From a bacterium (GTDB lineage Bacteria > UBA9089 > CG2-30-40-21 > SBAY01), in the NCBI GenBank assembly GCA_040757115.1, contig JBFLYA010000161.1, forward strand, positions 1-8,525: DNA of 8,525 nucleotides, written 5' to 3'. The position numbers and the translations under genes are program-made. Positions 1 to 6,505 of the stretch are shown in pieces. Numbering within the stretch: the stretch's first letter is position 1; the number at the start of each line of letters is the position of its first letter. The notes under the pieces were generated by a model. That model searched no databases and had not been told where the DNA came from. It saw only the letters and a program-made list of their open reading frames with translations.

Positions 1-1328
1 TGATTCCTTTATACCAGAAAACATTAAATAAGTGTGGTATGGAGAAAACAAAAGATTTTATCAAGTCTATTTTTACCTTTACCAGTATAACCTCTATTTT
101 ATTGATGATTGCTGTATTTGTTTTATCTAAATATGTAATCAAAATTATTGCCCCATCACTTCCAGAATCAACGATGAAATTGTCAGTTGAAATGTTAAAA
201 TGGTTATCTTTATTAGTATTGGGAAACGCCCTTTTTAATGTTTTATCTTCAGTCTATAATGCACTACATCATTTTAAGATTCCAGCACTAACTGATTTAT
301 TAAGTAATTTATGTGTCATAATTACTTTAATCTTCTTTTCTGGGCTATGGGGGATATATGCCCTGGTAATAGGATTAATTATAGGCATCTATTTTGTAGT
401 GTTAATTTTATTTTTTAATGCTTTAAGGTTGGAGATTATAGGATTCAGAATGGATTTCAAGACAGAAGAATTCAAAAATTTCATTTATTTCAACTTGCCA
501 ATCTTACTTTATATATTCCTTCCACAGTTAACGGGGATTATAGAGAACTTTTTTGCTTCCTCGTTAAAACAAGGAAGTATATCTACACTTGGATATGCAA
601 AACGACTATCTGAGGTAGTATCTACATTATTGGCAGCAAATATAGCTAAGGCAACATTTCCAACATTTTCATTACTATCCACAGAAAAGAAAATAGTGCA
701 ATTACAAGATATTGTTGTTAAACTTAACAAGCAGATAATAGTTTACTTCTTACCATTGAGCTTTGGATTGGTATTTTTTAGCAAAGAAATTATTACACTT
801 GTTTTTATGAGAGGAGCATTTGACTCTTTAGCGGTAGAGATGACTTCCAATGTTTTTAAATTTTATGCCGCCATATTAATAGCAAATATGATACTACCTA
901 TTTATTTCCGACTATGTTACGCTTTTTCAGATACTACAACTCCTATTAAGGCATTTGCTATAAGTATTGTATTTATGATTCCACTTTATTATTATTTGAC
1001 CCCAATTTTAGGAATAAACGGGATTGCATTGACAAGTTCTATATCAATTTTACTTACATTAATTTTTACAGGTATCTCTGTGAGAAAAAAAATTCAAGGA
1101 TTAAATATCTTTGCATTAGGCAAACTCTTTGCCAGGTCTTTCTTGTGTGCTTCATTAGCCATACTTCCTTTGTTGAAATTTAAGCCTACCAATAACTACG
1201 AGATTATAATTTTAATAGGCGCCTACTTTATATTTTATTTTATTTTGGCCTGGTTTATTATGAACAAAGAAATAAAAAGGGTCGGAAAATCACTCTGGAG
1301 GATTAAAGATGATCCGGATGGTCAATGA
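1..1328 (+). CDS. murJ: MurJ/MviN-type lipid-linked oligosaccharide flippase, 5'-truncated by window edge
   Basis: This is an integral inner-membrane protein of the MviN/MurJ branch of the MOP exporter superfamily, which flips undecaprenyl-linked glycans or lipid II. The frame is open to the left edge: the codons before the ATG at 39 read IPLYQKTLNKCG without a stop. That matches the F-(I/V)-P-x-(Y/L) stretch near residue 65 of MurJ proteins, so the ATG at 39 is internal and roughly 65 residues lie outside the window. About twelve hydrophobic segments are visible, which with two missing gives the usual fourteen. The family signature GS-x-S-x-L-x-Y-A-x-R-L is present at about nt 573-608, with its arginine kept. 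The TGA at 1326-1328 lies downstream of the 1309 start candidate of the next gene. In a polysaccharide operon the substrate is more likely the locus's own lipid-linked glycan than lipid II, but sequence alone cannot separate these. The family call is firm; the symbol is not. Confidence 0.88.
   Translation, partial: IPLYQKTLNKCGMEKTKDFIKSIFTFTSITSILLMIAVFVLSKYVIKIIAPSLPESTMKLSVEMLKWLSLLVLGNALFNVLSSVYNALHHFKIPALTDLLSNLCVIITLIFFSGLWGIYALVIGLIIGIYFVVLILFFNALRLEIIGFRMDFKTEEFKNFIYFNLPILLYIFLPQLTGIIENFFASSLKQGSISTLGYAKRLSEVVSTLLAANIAKATFPTFSLLSTEKKIVQLQDIVVKLNKQIIVYFLPLSFGLVFFSKEIITLVFMRGAFDSLAVEMTSNVFKFYAAILIANMILPIYFRLCYAFSDTTTPIKAFAISIVFMIPLYYYLTPILGINGIALTSSISILLTLIFTGISVRKKIQGLNIFALGKLFARSFLCASLAILPLLKFKPTNNYEIIILIGAYFIFYFILAWFIMNKEIKRVGKSLWRIKDDPDGQ
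1297..1301 (+). promoter_or_regulatory. Candidate ribosome binding site for the longer start (1309) of the ligase/polymerase gene
   Basis: GGAGG lies seven bases before the in-frame ATG at 1309, inside the end of the flippase gene. It is a plausible Shine-Dalgarno sequence and keeps the longer form of the next protein possible. Confidence 0.4.
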
Positions 1329-1350
1329 AATTATTGAACTGGATGAAGAA

Positions 1351-1358
1351 AAAGGAGG
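1351..1358 (+). promoter_or_regulatory. Strong ribosome binding site deciding start 1366
   Basis: AAAGGAGG is an extended match to the 16S rRNA 3' end and sits seven bases before ATG 1366. It is the best Shine-Dalgarno of the two candidates and is the main reason for preferring the 425-residue protein. Confidence 0.65.
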
Positions 1359-1365
1359 ATTTACT

Positions 1366-2643
1366 ATGTTGTCGTCTTGGGAAAAACTAAAAACTAGAAA
1401 AATATGGATGAGTTCTATTTTTAGTGCCCTATGCTTTCCTGAAATAATATTTGCCATATTTATTGCTCCAACCAAATATACCTTTATCAGACAGACATAT
1501 TTACCTTTTTTACCATCCCCATTAATAATTTTTTATATTATTATTATTTTTCTAATTACCTTACAGATATTTCAGAAAGGTAAATTACCGCATATCCCTT
1601 TAAGTTTATTATTACCTTACTTTATCTTGGCGTGTATCATAGCCTTAAGTTTAATATACACATCTAATTTAGAGTATGGTAAAATTAAGTGTTTGGAATT
1701 TATGATGTATAGCACTTTAGCTCTGTTTGCACCATTTTTTTTATTTAGAGGTTTAAACAATATAAACCGCTTTATCTATACGCTACTTGTCATGGGCATC
1801 TTTTTATTTATTATTCTTTTTATTTCAAACCCTTATTTACTTACACGCACTTTTAGTACTATATTTGGGTCCAACTATTTATTAATACAGCATATCTCAG
1901 GGATGGCAGTATTAATAATTTGCTACTACTTTCTTTTAAAAAATCAACCATTAAAAAAACAAGTAATATGGGTATTTCTATTGGTGATACTTATAATGGC
2001 AATTATTTACCCGGGTGGGAAAGGAGCTGTTTTTACATTACTTATAACAACAATTATTATCGCAATTCCCTCCATAAAATTTAAGAATAAATTTAAAATA
2101 ATGAATAAGCGTCTTCTAATCATCCCACTTATAATTTTTATCATAGAGTGTGGGACACTAGGGTATTTTCATTTTGTTATGAAGTTTAGTGCTTTAACAG
2201 GTCGTCTTGGAGCTATATCATCACCACAACACTACAATCGAATAGAAAGACTGGAGAATGCTAAAGTCGCTTTAAAGCTATTTTCTCAATATCCTCTATC
2301 AGGGGTAGGGATTGGTGGATTCAGTGTCTATTCATATAAATTAGAGGGGATAGAAAGATTTAAATATCCTCATAATATCCTTCTGGAGGCTTTGGCTGAA
2401 TTAGGATTAATTGGATTCATCTCCCTTTCCCTTATTTTATTTTTTGCCTTTAAGAACCTTCTCTATTTGCAAAAAATATATAAATATTCACTTTTACCAG
2501 GAGTCTTTATGAGTATTTTTATCTTCACTTTTTTAAATTCTTTAACTTCTCAAGACATCACTAATCTTGCATTGTTCGCTTTCATTGGTTGTTCATATGC
2601 AATCGAACATAGCTTGAAAGATGAAAAGGAATGTGAGGGATGA
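1366..2643 (+). CDS. O-antigen ligase/polymerase-like polytopic membrane protein (WaaL/Wzy family)
   Basis: This very hydrophobic protein of about 425 residues has roughly a dozen membrane segments. One long extracytoplasmic loop sits before the last membrane helices, the layout of O-antigen ligases and Wzy polymerases. The loop carries the family pattern R-I-E-R-L-x-N-A followed by hydrophobic residues, then P-L-S-G-V-G-I-G-G-F (about nt 2239-2325) and Y-P-H-N-I-L-L-E-A-L-A-E-L-G (about nt 2365-2406); the HN-x3-E element is typical. The usual SRG-like motif after the middle helices reads GGKGA here (about nt 2014-2028), with Lys in place of Arg. I chose ATG 1366 because AAAGGAGG lies seven bases upstream. 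An in-frame ATG at 1309, preceded by GGAGG, would add 19 acidic residues and overlap the flippase gene. The end overlaps the next start as ATGA. Ligase and polymerase roles cannot be told apart from sequence. Confidence 0.85.
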   Translation: MLSSWEKLKTRKIWMSSIFSALCFPEIIFAIFIAPTKYTFIRQTYLPFLPSPLIIFYIIIIFLITLQIFQKGKLPHIPLSLLLPYFILACIIALSLIYTSNLEYGKIKCLEFMMYSTLALFAPFFLFRGLNNINRFIYTLLVMGIFLFIILFISNPYLLTRTFSTIFGSNYLLIQHISGMAVLIICYYFLLKNQPLKKQVIWVFLLVILIMAIIYPGGKGAVFTLLITTIIIAIPSIKFKNKFKIMNKRLLIIPLIIFIIECGTLGYFHFVMKFSALTGRLGAISSPQHYNRIERLENAKVALKLFSQYPLSGVGIGGFSVYSYKLEGIERFKYPHNILLEALAELGLIGFISLSLILFFAFKNLLYLQKIYKYSLLPGVFMSIFIFTFLNSLTSQDITNLALFAFIGCSYAIEHSLKDEKECEG

Positions 2644-3887
2644 ATATCTGGTTAATTCAAACAGGTGAAGTTTTACCCATAGAAGAAGATGTTTGCCAGA
2701 TGAGAACCTCTTTTTTGGCAGATAAACTTATTGAGAGAGGGCAAGATGTTCTATGGTGGGCGAGTGCCTTTGACCACTTTAAGAAAGATTGGATAGTTAG
2801 AAAAGATACCGAAATACCCATAAGTAAAAGATACAAAATTTTTGTGTTGAAAGGAATAGGCTACCGCAAGAATATCTCTTTATCCCGTTTTATAGACCAT
2901 AGAATTGTTGCCTGGAAGTTTAAAAAGATAGCTCCAAAAATGACTAAACCTGATATAATAATAACTTCAATGCCACCACATGATTTGGCTTATGAGGTGG
3001 TTATGTTTGCTAAGAAATATGATATACCCCTATTGGTTGATATAAGAGACCCCTGGCCTGACATATTTCTAAATCATACCACCAGAGTCTTCAGAGGATT
3101 AGCTAAGGCGATGCTTCAATATGACTTCCATATGATTAGAACAACTATGCAAATGGCTGATGGATTGATCGCAGTTACAGATACATTTTTGGGGTGGGGA
3201 TTGAGGTATGCAAAGAGGGATAGATGTCCATTTGACAAGATATATCCTCTTGGCTATAAAAGGTTAATATCCAGTGATACTTCAGAAGTCAGTGAAAGAT
3301 TTCTACCTCTCCTTCAATTCTTGAATGATAAATTTATCGTCTTCTTTGTAGGTACAATCTCAGAGGGTCATCATGATCCCTCTATACTTATAAAGGCAGC
3401 AGAGAAGTTTAAAGAAGATAAAAGGATTCATTTTATGCTCGCTGGCGATGGAGAACTCTTTGGTAGAGTGAAAGAAATGTCTGTGAACCTTCCAAATGTA
3501 ACCCTAACTGGATGGCTTAATCAGAATGAAATAGAGTTTTGGTTGCAAAGAGTTATGGTTGGTATATGTCCTGCTACAAAAAATGTAGATTTACCTACCA
3601 ATAAAGCTTTTATCTATCTTTCAGCAGGTTTGCCTATTATATCAGCCTGGCAAGGAGAGCTGAAAGAAACTATCGAAAAAGACCAGATTGGGTTTTATTA
3701 TCCCCCTAATAATGTTGATGCCCTTGTAAATTGTATTATAAATCTGTATAACAATCCTGAAATTTACAAAAACATGTCAGAGAATGCCAAAAGGGTTTTT
3801 GATGAGTTGTTTGATGCAGATAAAATATATACAGAGTATGCGGAGCACATTGAAAAAGTAGCGATTGAATATAGAAAAAGGGGATAG
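2640..3887 (+). CDS. GT-B fold glycosyltransferase, GT4-like
   Basis: This soluble protein of 415 residues has two Rossmann-like halves and probably transfers a sugar from a nucleotide-sugar donor to the growing lipid-linked glycan at the inner face of the membrane. The N-terminal half begins with a beta strand, W-L-I-Q-T-G-E (4-10), and has V-D-I-R-D-P-W-P-D (133-141), both typical of a GT4 subgroup found in capsule and O-antigen loci. The C-terminal donor domain shows F-V-G-T-I (236-240), L-A-G-D-G-E (267-272) and L-S-A-G-L-P-I-I-S (327-335) followed by Q-G-E. At the position where relatives usually carry Glu in N-K-x-F-E-Y, this protein has Ile325. No membrane segment or signal peptide is seen. 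The ATG overlaps the preceding stop as ATGA, with AAGGA nine bases upstream, so translation is probably coupled. The sugar and linkage are unknown. Confidence 0.88.
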   Translation: MNIWLIQTGEVLPIEEDVCQMRTSFLADKLIERGQDVLWWASAFDHFKKDWIVRKDTEIPISKRYKIFVLKGIGYRKNISLSRFIDHRIVAWKFKKIAPKMTKPDIIITSMPPHDLAYEVVMFAKKYDIPLLVDIRDPWPDIFLNHTTRVFRGLAKAMLQYDFHMIRTTMQMADGLIAVTDTFLGWGLRYAKRDRCPFDKIYPLGYKRLISSDTSEVSERFLPLLQFLNDKFIVFFVGTISEGHHDPSILIKAAEKFKEDKRIHFMLAGDGELFGRVKEMSVNLPNVTLTGWLNQNEIEFWLQRVMVGICPATKNVDLPTNKAFIYLSAGLPIISAWQGELKETIEKDQIGFYYPPNNVDALVNCIINLYNNPEIYKNMSENAKRVFDELFDADKIYTEYAEHIEKVAIEYRKRG

Positions 3888-3932
3888 TGGGTAGGGTAAA
3901 AGAGATATTCTAAACTAAAGAGGTAATAATTA
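3888..3932 (+). other. Short intergenic gap, the longest between genes in the operon
   Basis: These 45 bases between the glycosyltransferase and the sugar-phosphate transferase hold the transferase's ribosome site. I see no hairpin, no T-run and no properly spaced promoter pair, so transcription probably reads through. Confidence 0.5.
3917..3924 (+). promoter_or_regulatory. Ribosome binding site for the GTG start of the sugar-phosphate transferase
   Basis: AAAGAGGT lies eight bases before GTG 3933. It supports the non-ATG start, and the product from this codon begins with the K-R-L-F-D motif normal for the N-terminus of this family. Confidence 0.7.
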
Positions 3933-4553
3933 GTGAAGCGGTTATTTGATATAGTTTTTTCGTTAATTGGTTTAATTTTCCTTTTTCCGTGCTTTGGAAT
4001 AATATCCTTTTTAATAAAAAAGGAAGATAGAGGTCCTGTATTTTATCGGGGACTGAGGGTTGGGATATGTGGAATACCTTTCAGAATTTTTAAGTTCAGA
4101 ACAATGGTAATTAATGCAGATAAAATTGGAGGTCTTTCAACCGCAGATGATGACCCAAGGATTACAAAAATTGGCAAAAGACTCAGGAAATATAAACTTG
4201 ATGAGTTACCACAATTAATAAATGTGCTAAAAGGTGATATAAGTTTTGTGGGACCAAGGCCAGAAGTTCAACATTATGTTAATATGTTCACCGAGGAAGA
4301 AAAGGCTATTCTAAGTATCCGTCCAGGGATCACAGATTGGGCTTGTCTTTGGAATTCAGATGAAGGGGCAATTCTCTCAGGAAGCCCTGACCCTGAAAAA
4401 ACTTATATGGAAAAGATTCGTCCAACAAAGCTCAAACTTCAATTAAAATATGTGAAAGAACAATCCTTGTGGACAGATTTAAAAATTATATATCTAACCA
4501 TTATGACTATTCTAACAAGGAAGCAGGTGTGGAATTATGAGGAAGAAATATAA
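3933..4553 (+). CDS. Undecaprenyl-phosphate sugar-1-phosphate transferase (short monotopic type)
   Basis: This is a bacterial sugar transferase of the PglC/WcaJ superfamily. It moves a sugar-1-phosphate from a nucleotide sugar to undecaprenyl phosphate and so starts glycan assembly on the cytoplasmic face of the inner membrane. At 206 residues it is the minimal catalytic form, without the extra N-terminal membrane domain of WcaJ. The order is: basic K-R-L-F-D start; a re-entrant hydrophobic helix (about 7-28) with a central Pro19; G-P-V-F-Y-R and R-V-G; K-F-R-T-M (54-58); the catalytic Asp90-Glu91 in K-L-D-E-L-P-Q-L; G-P-R-P-E (107-111); and R-P-G-I-T-D-W. The start is GTG, supported by AAAGAGGT eight bases upstream. 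The stop is a tandem TAATAA, and the next gene begins 16 nt before the end of this one. The family call is firm; the donor sugar is unknown. Confidence 0.93.
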   Translation: MKRLFDIVFSLIGLIFLFPCFGIISFLIKKEDRGPVFYRGLRVGICGIPFRIFKFRTMVINADKIGGLSTADDDPRITKIGKRLRKYKLDELPQLINVLKGDISFVGPRPEVQHYVNMFTEEEKAILSIRPGITDWACLWNSDEGAILSGSPDPEKTYMEKIRPTKLKLQLKYVKEQSLWTDLKIIYLTIMTILTRKQVWNYEEEI

Positions 4554-5523
4554 TAAGAACTTTTTGGTAGGATTATATCGGACGATGATGAGGATACGGA
4601 TATGTGAGGAGAGTTTAGTAGAACCTATTCTGAGGGGTGAGGTTAAATGCCCATGCCACCTTTATTCTGGGGAGGAAGCAATAGCCACAGGAGTTTGTGC
4701 GGCTTTAGATGAAAGTGATTATATCTTCGGAAGCCATCGTTCTCATGGCCATTATCTGGCTAAGGGAGGTAGTATGCCAGAACTTATAGCTGAGATTTAC
4801 GGTAAGGAAACAGGTTGTTCAAAGGGTAGAGGTGGGTCGATGCATCTAATTGCTCCTGAAAAAGGTATGCTTGGGGCAGTGCCTATTGTAGGTGGGACTA
4901 TCTCCATAGCTCTGGGTGCGGCATTGGCTTCAAAGATAAGGAAACAAAAGCGGGTAACCGTAAGTTTCTTTGGTGATGGAACAACTGGAGAAGGTGTGCT
5001 CTATGAATCTCTTAATTTTGCCTCCCTTAAAAAACTGCCCATTATTTTTGCCTGCGAAAACAACCTTTATTCAACCCATCTGCCAATTAGGGAATGCCGC
5101 TTACAAAATAATATTTTTAAAACGGGTGTGCCATTTGGTATTCCAGGGGACAGGGTGGATGGCAATAATGTTTTAAAGGTTTATGAATCAACTAAAGCGG
5201 CAGTTGAGATTTGCAAAAAAGGTAACGGCCCGGTATTCATTGAATTTTTAACTTATAGATTACGAGGACATGTTGGGCCTGATGATAATATTCATGGGAT
5301 GCGGACAGATATCAGACCAAAGGAAGAAATAGAAAGATGGCAAAAAAAGGACCCTATTAAAAGATATGAAAGATTTCTTTTTAAAAATAAGATTTTGGTA
5401 AAGCAAGAGGTTGAAATGATTAGAAAAGAAGTAGAACAAGAGGTTAACAATAGCTTTGCCTTTGCTCTAAGCAGTTCATATCCAAAAGAAATGGAGTTAA
5501 CAAAATATGTCTTTAAAGAATAG
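4537..5523 (+). CDS. ThDP-dependent 2-oxo-acid dehydrogenase E1-like enzyme, alpha subunit
   Basis: This 328-residue protein is the cofactor-binding half of a two-subunit thiamine-diphosphate enzyme related to pyruvate and acetoin dehydrogenase E1. Visible family elements are G-S-H-R-S-H-G-H (65-72), whose His70 lies where the human E1 alpha HG-F histidine sits; G-R-G-G-S-M-H (98-103 and following); and the ThDP motif G-D-G (146-148) with Asp147, Asn176 and Tyr178 spaced as the Mg2+/diphosphate ligands of human E1 alpha. The R-G-H-V-G-P-D-D loop (243-250) keeps the catalytic-loop His245, but the position after it is Val, not the phosphorylated Ser of animal enzymes. The ATG lies inside the end of the transferase gene, with AGGTG seven bases upstream. 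It is followed by the beta subunit with a 17-nt overlap. No E2 or E3 gene is in view. From memory, such pairs recur in surface-polysaccharide loci, which argues for a sugar-related rather than central-metabolic role. Confidence 0.92.
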   Translation: MRKKYNKNFLVGLYRTMMRIRICEESLVEPILRGEVKCPCHLYSGEEAIATGVCAALDESDYIFGSHRSHGHYLAKGGSMPELIAEIYGKETGCSKGRGGSMHLIAPEKGMLGAVPIVGGTISIALGAALASKIRKQKRVTVSFFGDGTTGEGVLYESLNFASLKKLPIIFACENNLYSTHLPIRECRLQNNIFKTGVPFGIPGDRVDGNNVLKVYESTKAAVEICKKGNGPVFIEFLTYRLRGHVGPDDNIHGMRTDIRPKEEIERWQKKDPIKRYERFLFKNKILVKQEVEMIRKEVEQEVNNSFAFALSSSYPKEMELTKYVFKE

Positions 5524-6505
5524 AAAATTGCAATACAGCTTAGCCATAAATGAGGCAATCCATCAGATGATGGAGATTGATGAATCTGTTTTTCTTATAG
5601 GCCAGGGGGTGAAAAGTCCATGGTATGTCGGAAATACCGCCAGAGGGCTTTTGGAGAGATTTGGAGATGAGCGGGTTATTGATACCCCGGTTTCTGAAAA
5701 TGCCATAACAGGTGCCGCTGTTGGTGCCGCTATTGCCGGAATGAGACCAATAGTTGTTCATCCAAGAATGGATTTTATGATGTATGCTATGGACCCCATC
5801 ATTAATGAATCAGCAAATTGGCATTATATGTTTGGTGGAAATTCAACAGTGCCTGTGGTGATATGGAGTATTATCAACCGGGGTGGAGAGCAGGCCGCAC
5901 AACATTCCCAGTCATTACATACCCTTTGTGCTCATATCCCGGGGTTAAAGGTTGTTATGCCTGCAACACCTTATGATGTCAAGGGACTTATGATCGCCGC
6001 CATAAAAGATGATAATCCAGTTATCTATATAGATGATAGATGGCTATATAATTTAGAAGGTGATGTTCCTGAAGAAATCTATTCAGTACCTATTGGAAAG
6101 GGTATCATCTGCAAAAAGGGTAAGGATATTACTTTAGTATCTGTATCCTACATGGCAATTGAAGCCATAAAGGCGGCTGAATATCTTAAAAAAGAAGGAA
6201 TTGATGTAGAAGTTATTGACCTTCGGTCTGTTAAACCTATTGATAAAGAACTTTTATTTGAATCTGTAAAAAAAACAGGTAGACTTATTATTGCTGATTG
6301 TGGTTGGAAGACATGTGGATTTGCGGCTGAGATATCGGCGATGGTGTGTGAAAATATCTTTGAGTATCTTAAGTCACCGATAGCCCGAATTACCTTACCT
6401 GATACTCCAGCTCCAGCAAGTTTTGCCTTAGAAAAGGTATATTATCCAAAGAGTGATAATATTATCGCCAAAATACAGGAGGTTCTCAAATGGGAAACCA
6501 AATAA
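5507..6505 (+). CDS. ThDP-dependent 2-oxo-acid dehydrogenase E1-like enzyme, beta subunit
   Basis: This 332-residue partner of the preceding alpha subunit has a transketolase-like pyrimidine-binding domain (about 1-175) and a transketolase C-terminal domain (about 195-320). D-T-P-V-S-E (59-64) supplies the Glu64 that activates the ThDP aminopyrimidine ring, followed by N-A-I-T-G-A-A-V-G-A-A. A-Q-H-S-Q-S-L-H (131-138) contains the active-site-entrance His133, then H-I-P-G-L-K-V-V-M-P-A-T-P-Y-D. Compared with classical PDH beta subunits, the stretches I-G-Q-G-V-K-S-P-W-Y-V-G (31-42) and D-D-R-W-L-Y-N-L-E-G (176-185) are distinctive, and I associate them with the polysaccharide-locus subgroup. 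The ATG lies 17 nt inside the alpha gene with a modest GGAG ten bases upstream, so coupled translation would help keep subunit amounts equal. The expected assembly is an alpha2beta2 heterotetramer in the cytoplasm. The substrate is unknown. Confidence 0.92.
   Translation: MSLKNRKLQYSLAINEAIHQMMEIDESVFLIGQGVKSPWYVGNTARGLLERFGDERVIDTPVSENAITGAAVGAAIAGMRPIVVHPRMDFMMYAMDPIINESANWHYMFGGNSTVPVVIWSIINRGGEQAAQHSQSLHTLCAHIPGLKVVMPATPYDVKGLMIAAIKDDNPVIYIDDRWLYNLEGDVPEEIYSVPIGKGIICKKGKDITLVSVSYMAIEAIKAAEYLKKEGIDVEVIDLRSVKPIDKELLFESVKKTGRLIIADCGWKTCGFAAEISAMVCENIFEYLKSPIARITLPDTPAPASFALEKVYYPKSDNIIAKIQEVLKWETK
6477..6483 (+). promoter_or_regulatory. Strong ribosome binding site for the aminotransferase, inside the E1 beta gene
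   Basis: AGGAGGT lies six bases before ATG 6490, within the last codons of the E1 beta gene. It fixes the start and the 16-nt overlap, and suggests that the aminotransferase can be initiated efficiently on its own. Confidence 0.75.

Noticed and set aside
39-41. ATG 39 as the true start of the flippase.
   Set aside because: The frame is open upstream to the window edge, and the upstream codons match the conserved MurJ sequence before this point, so this Met is internal.
1-2643. The first two genes look more AT-rich than the rest, which might suggest separate origin.
   Set aside because: Both encode polytopic membrane proteins rich in Ile, Phe and Leu, whose codons are AT-rich; that explains the difference without transfer.
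3850-3910. Possible internal promoter (TTGAAA, TATAGA, TATTCT) before the sugar-phosphate transferase gene.
   Set aside because: The spacings between the candidate boxes are wrong (14 or well over 20 bases), and AT-rich sequence yields such matches by chance.
5711-5735. Direct repeat of GGTGCCGCT within the E1 beta gene.
   Set aside because: It simply encodes the conserved G-A-A-V-G-A-A-I-A-G stretch of the E1 beta family.
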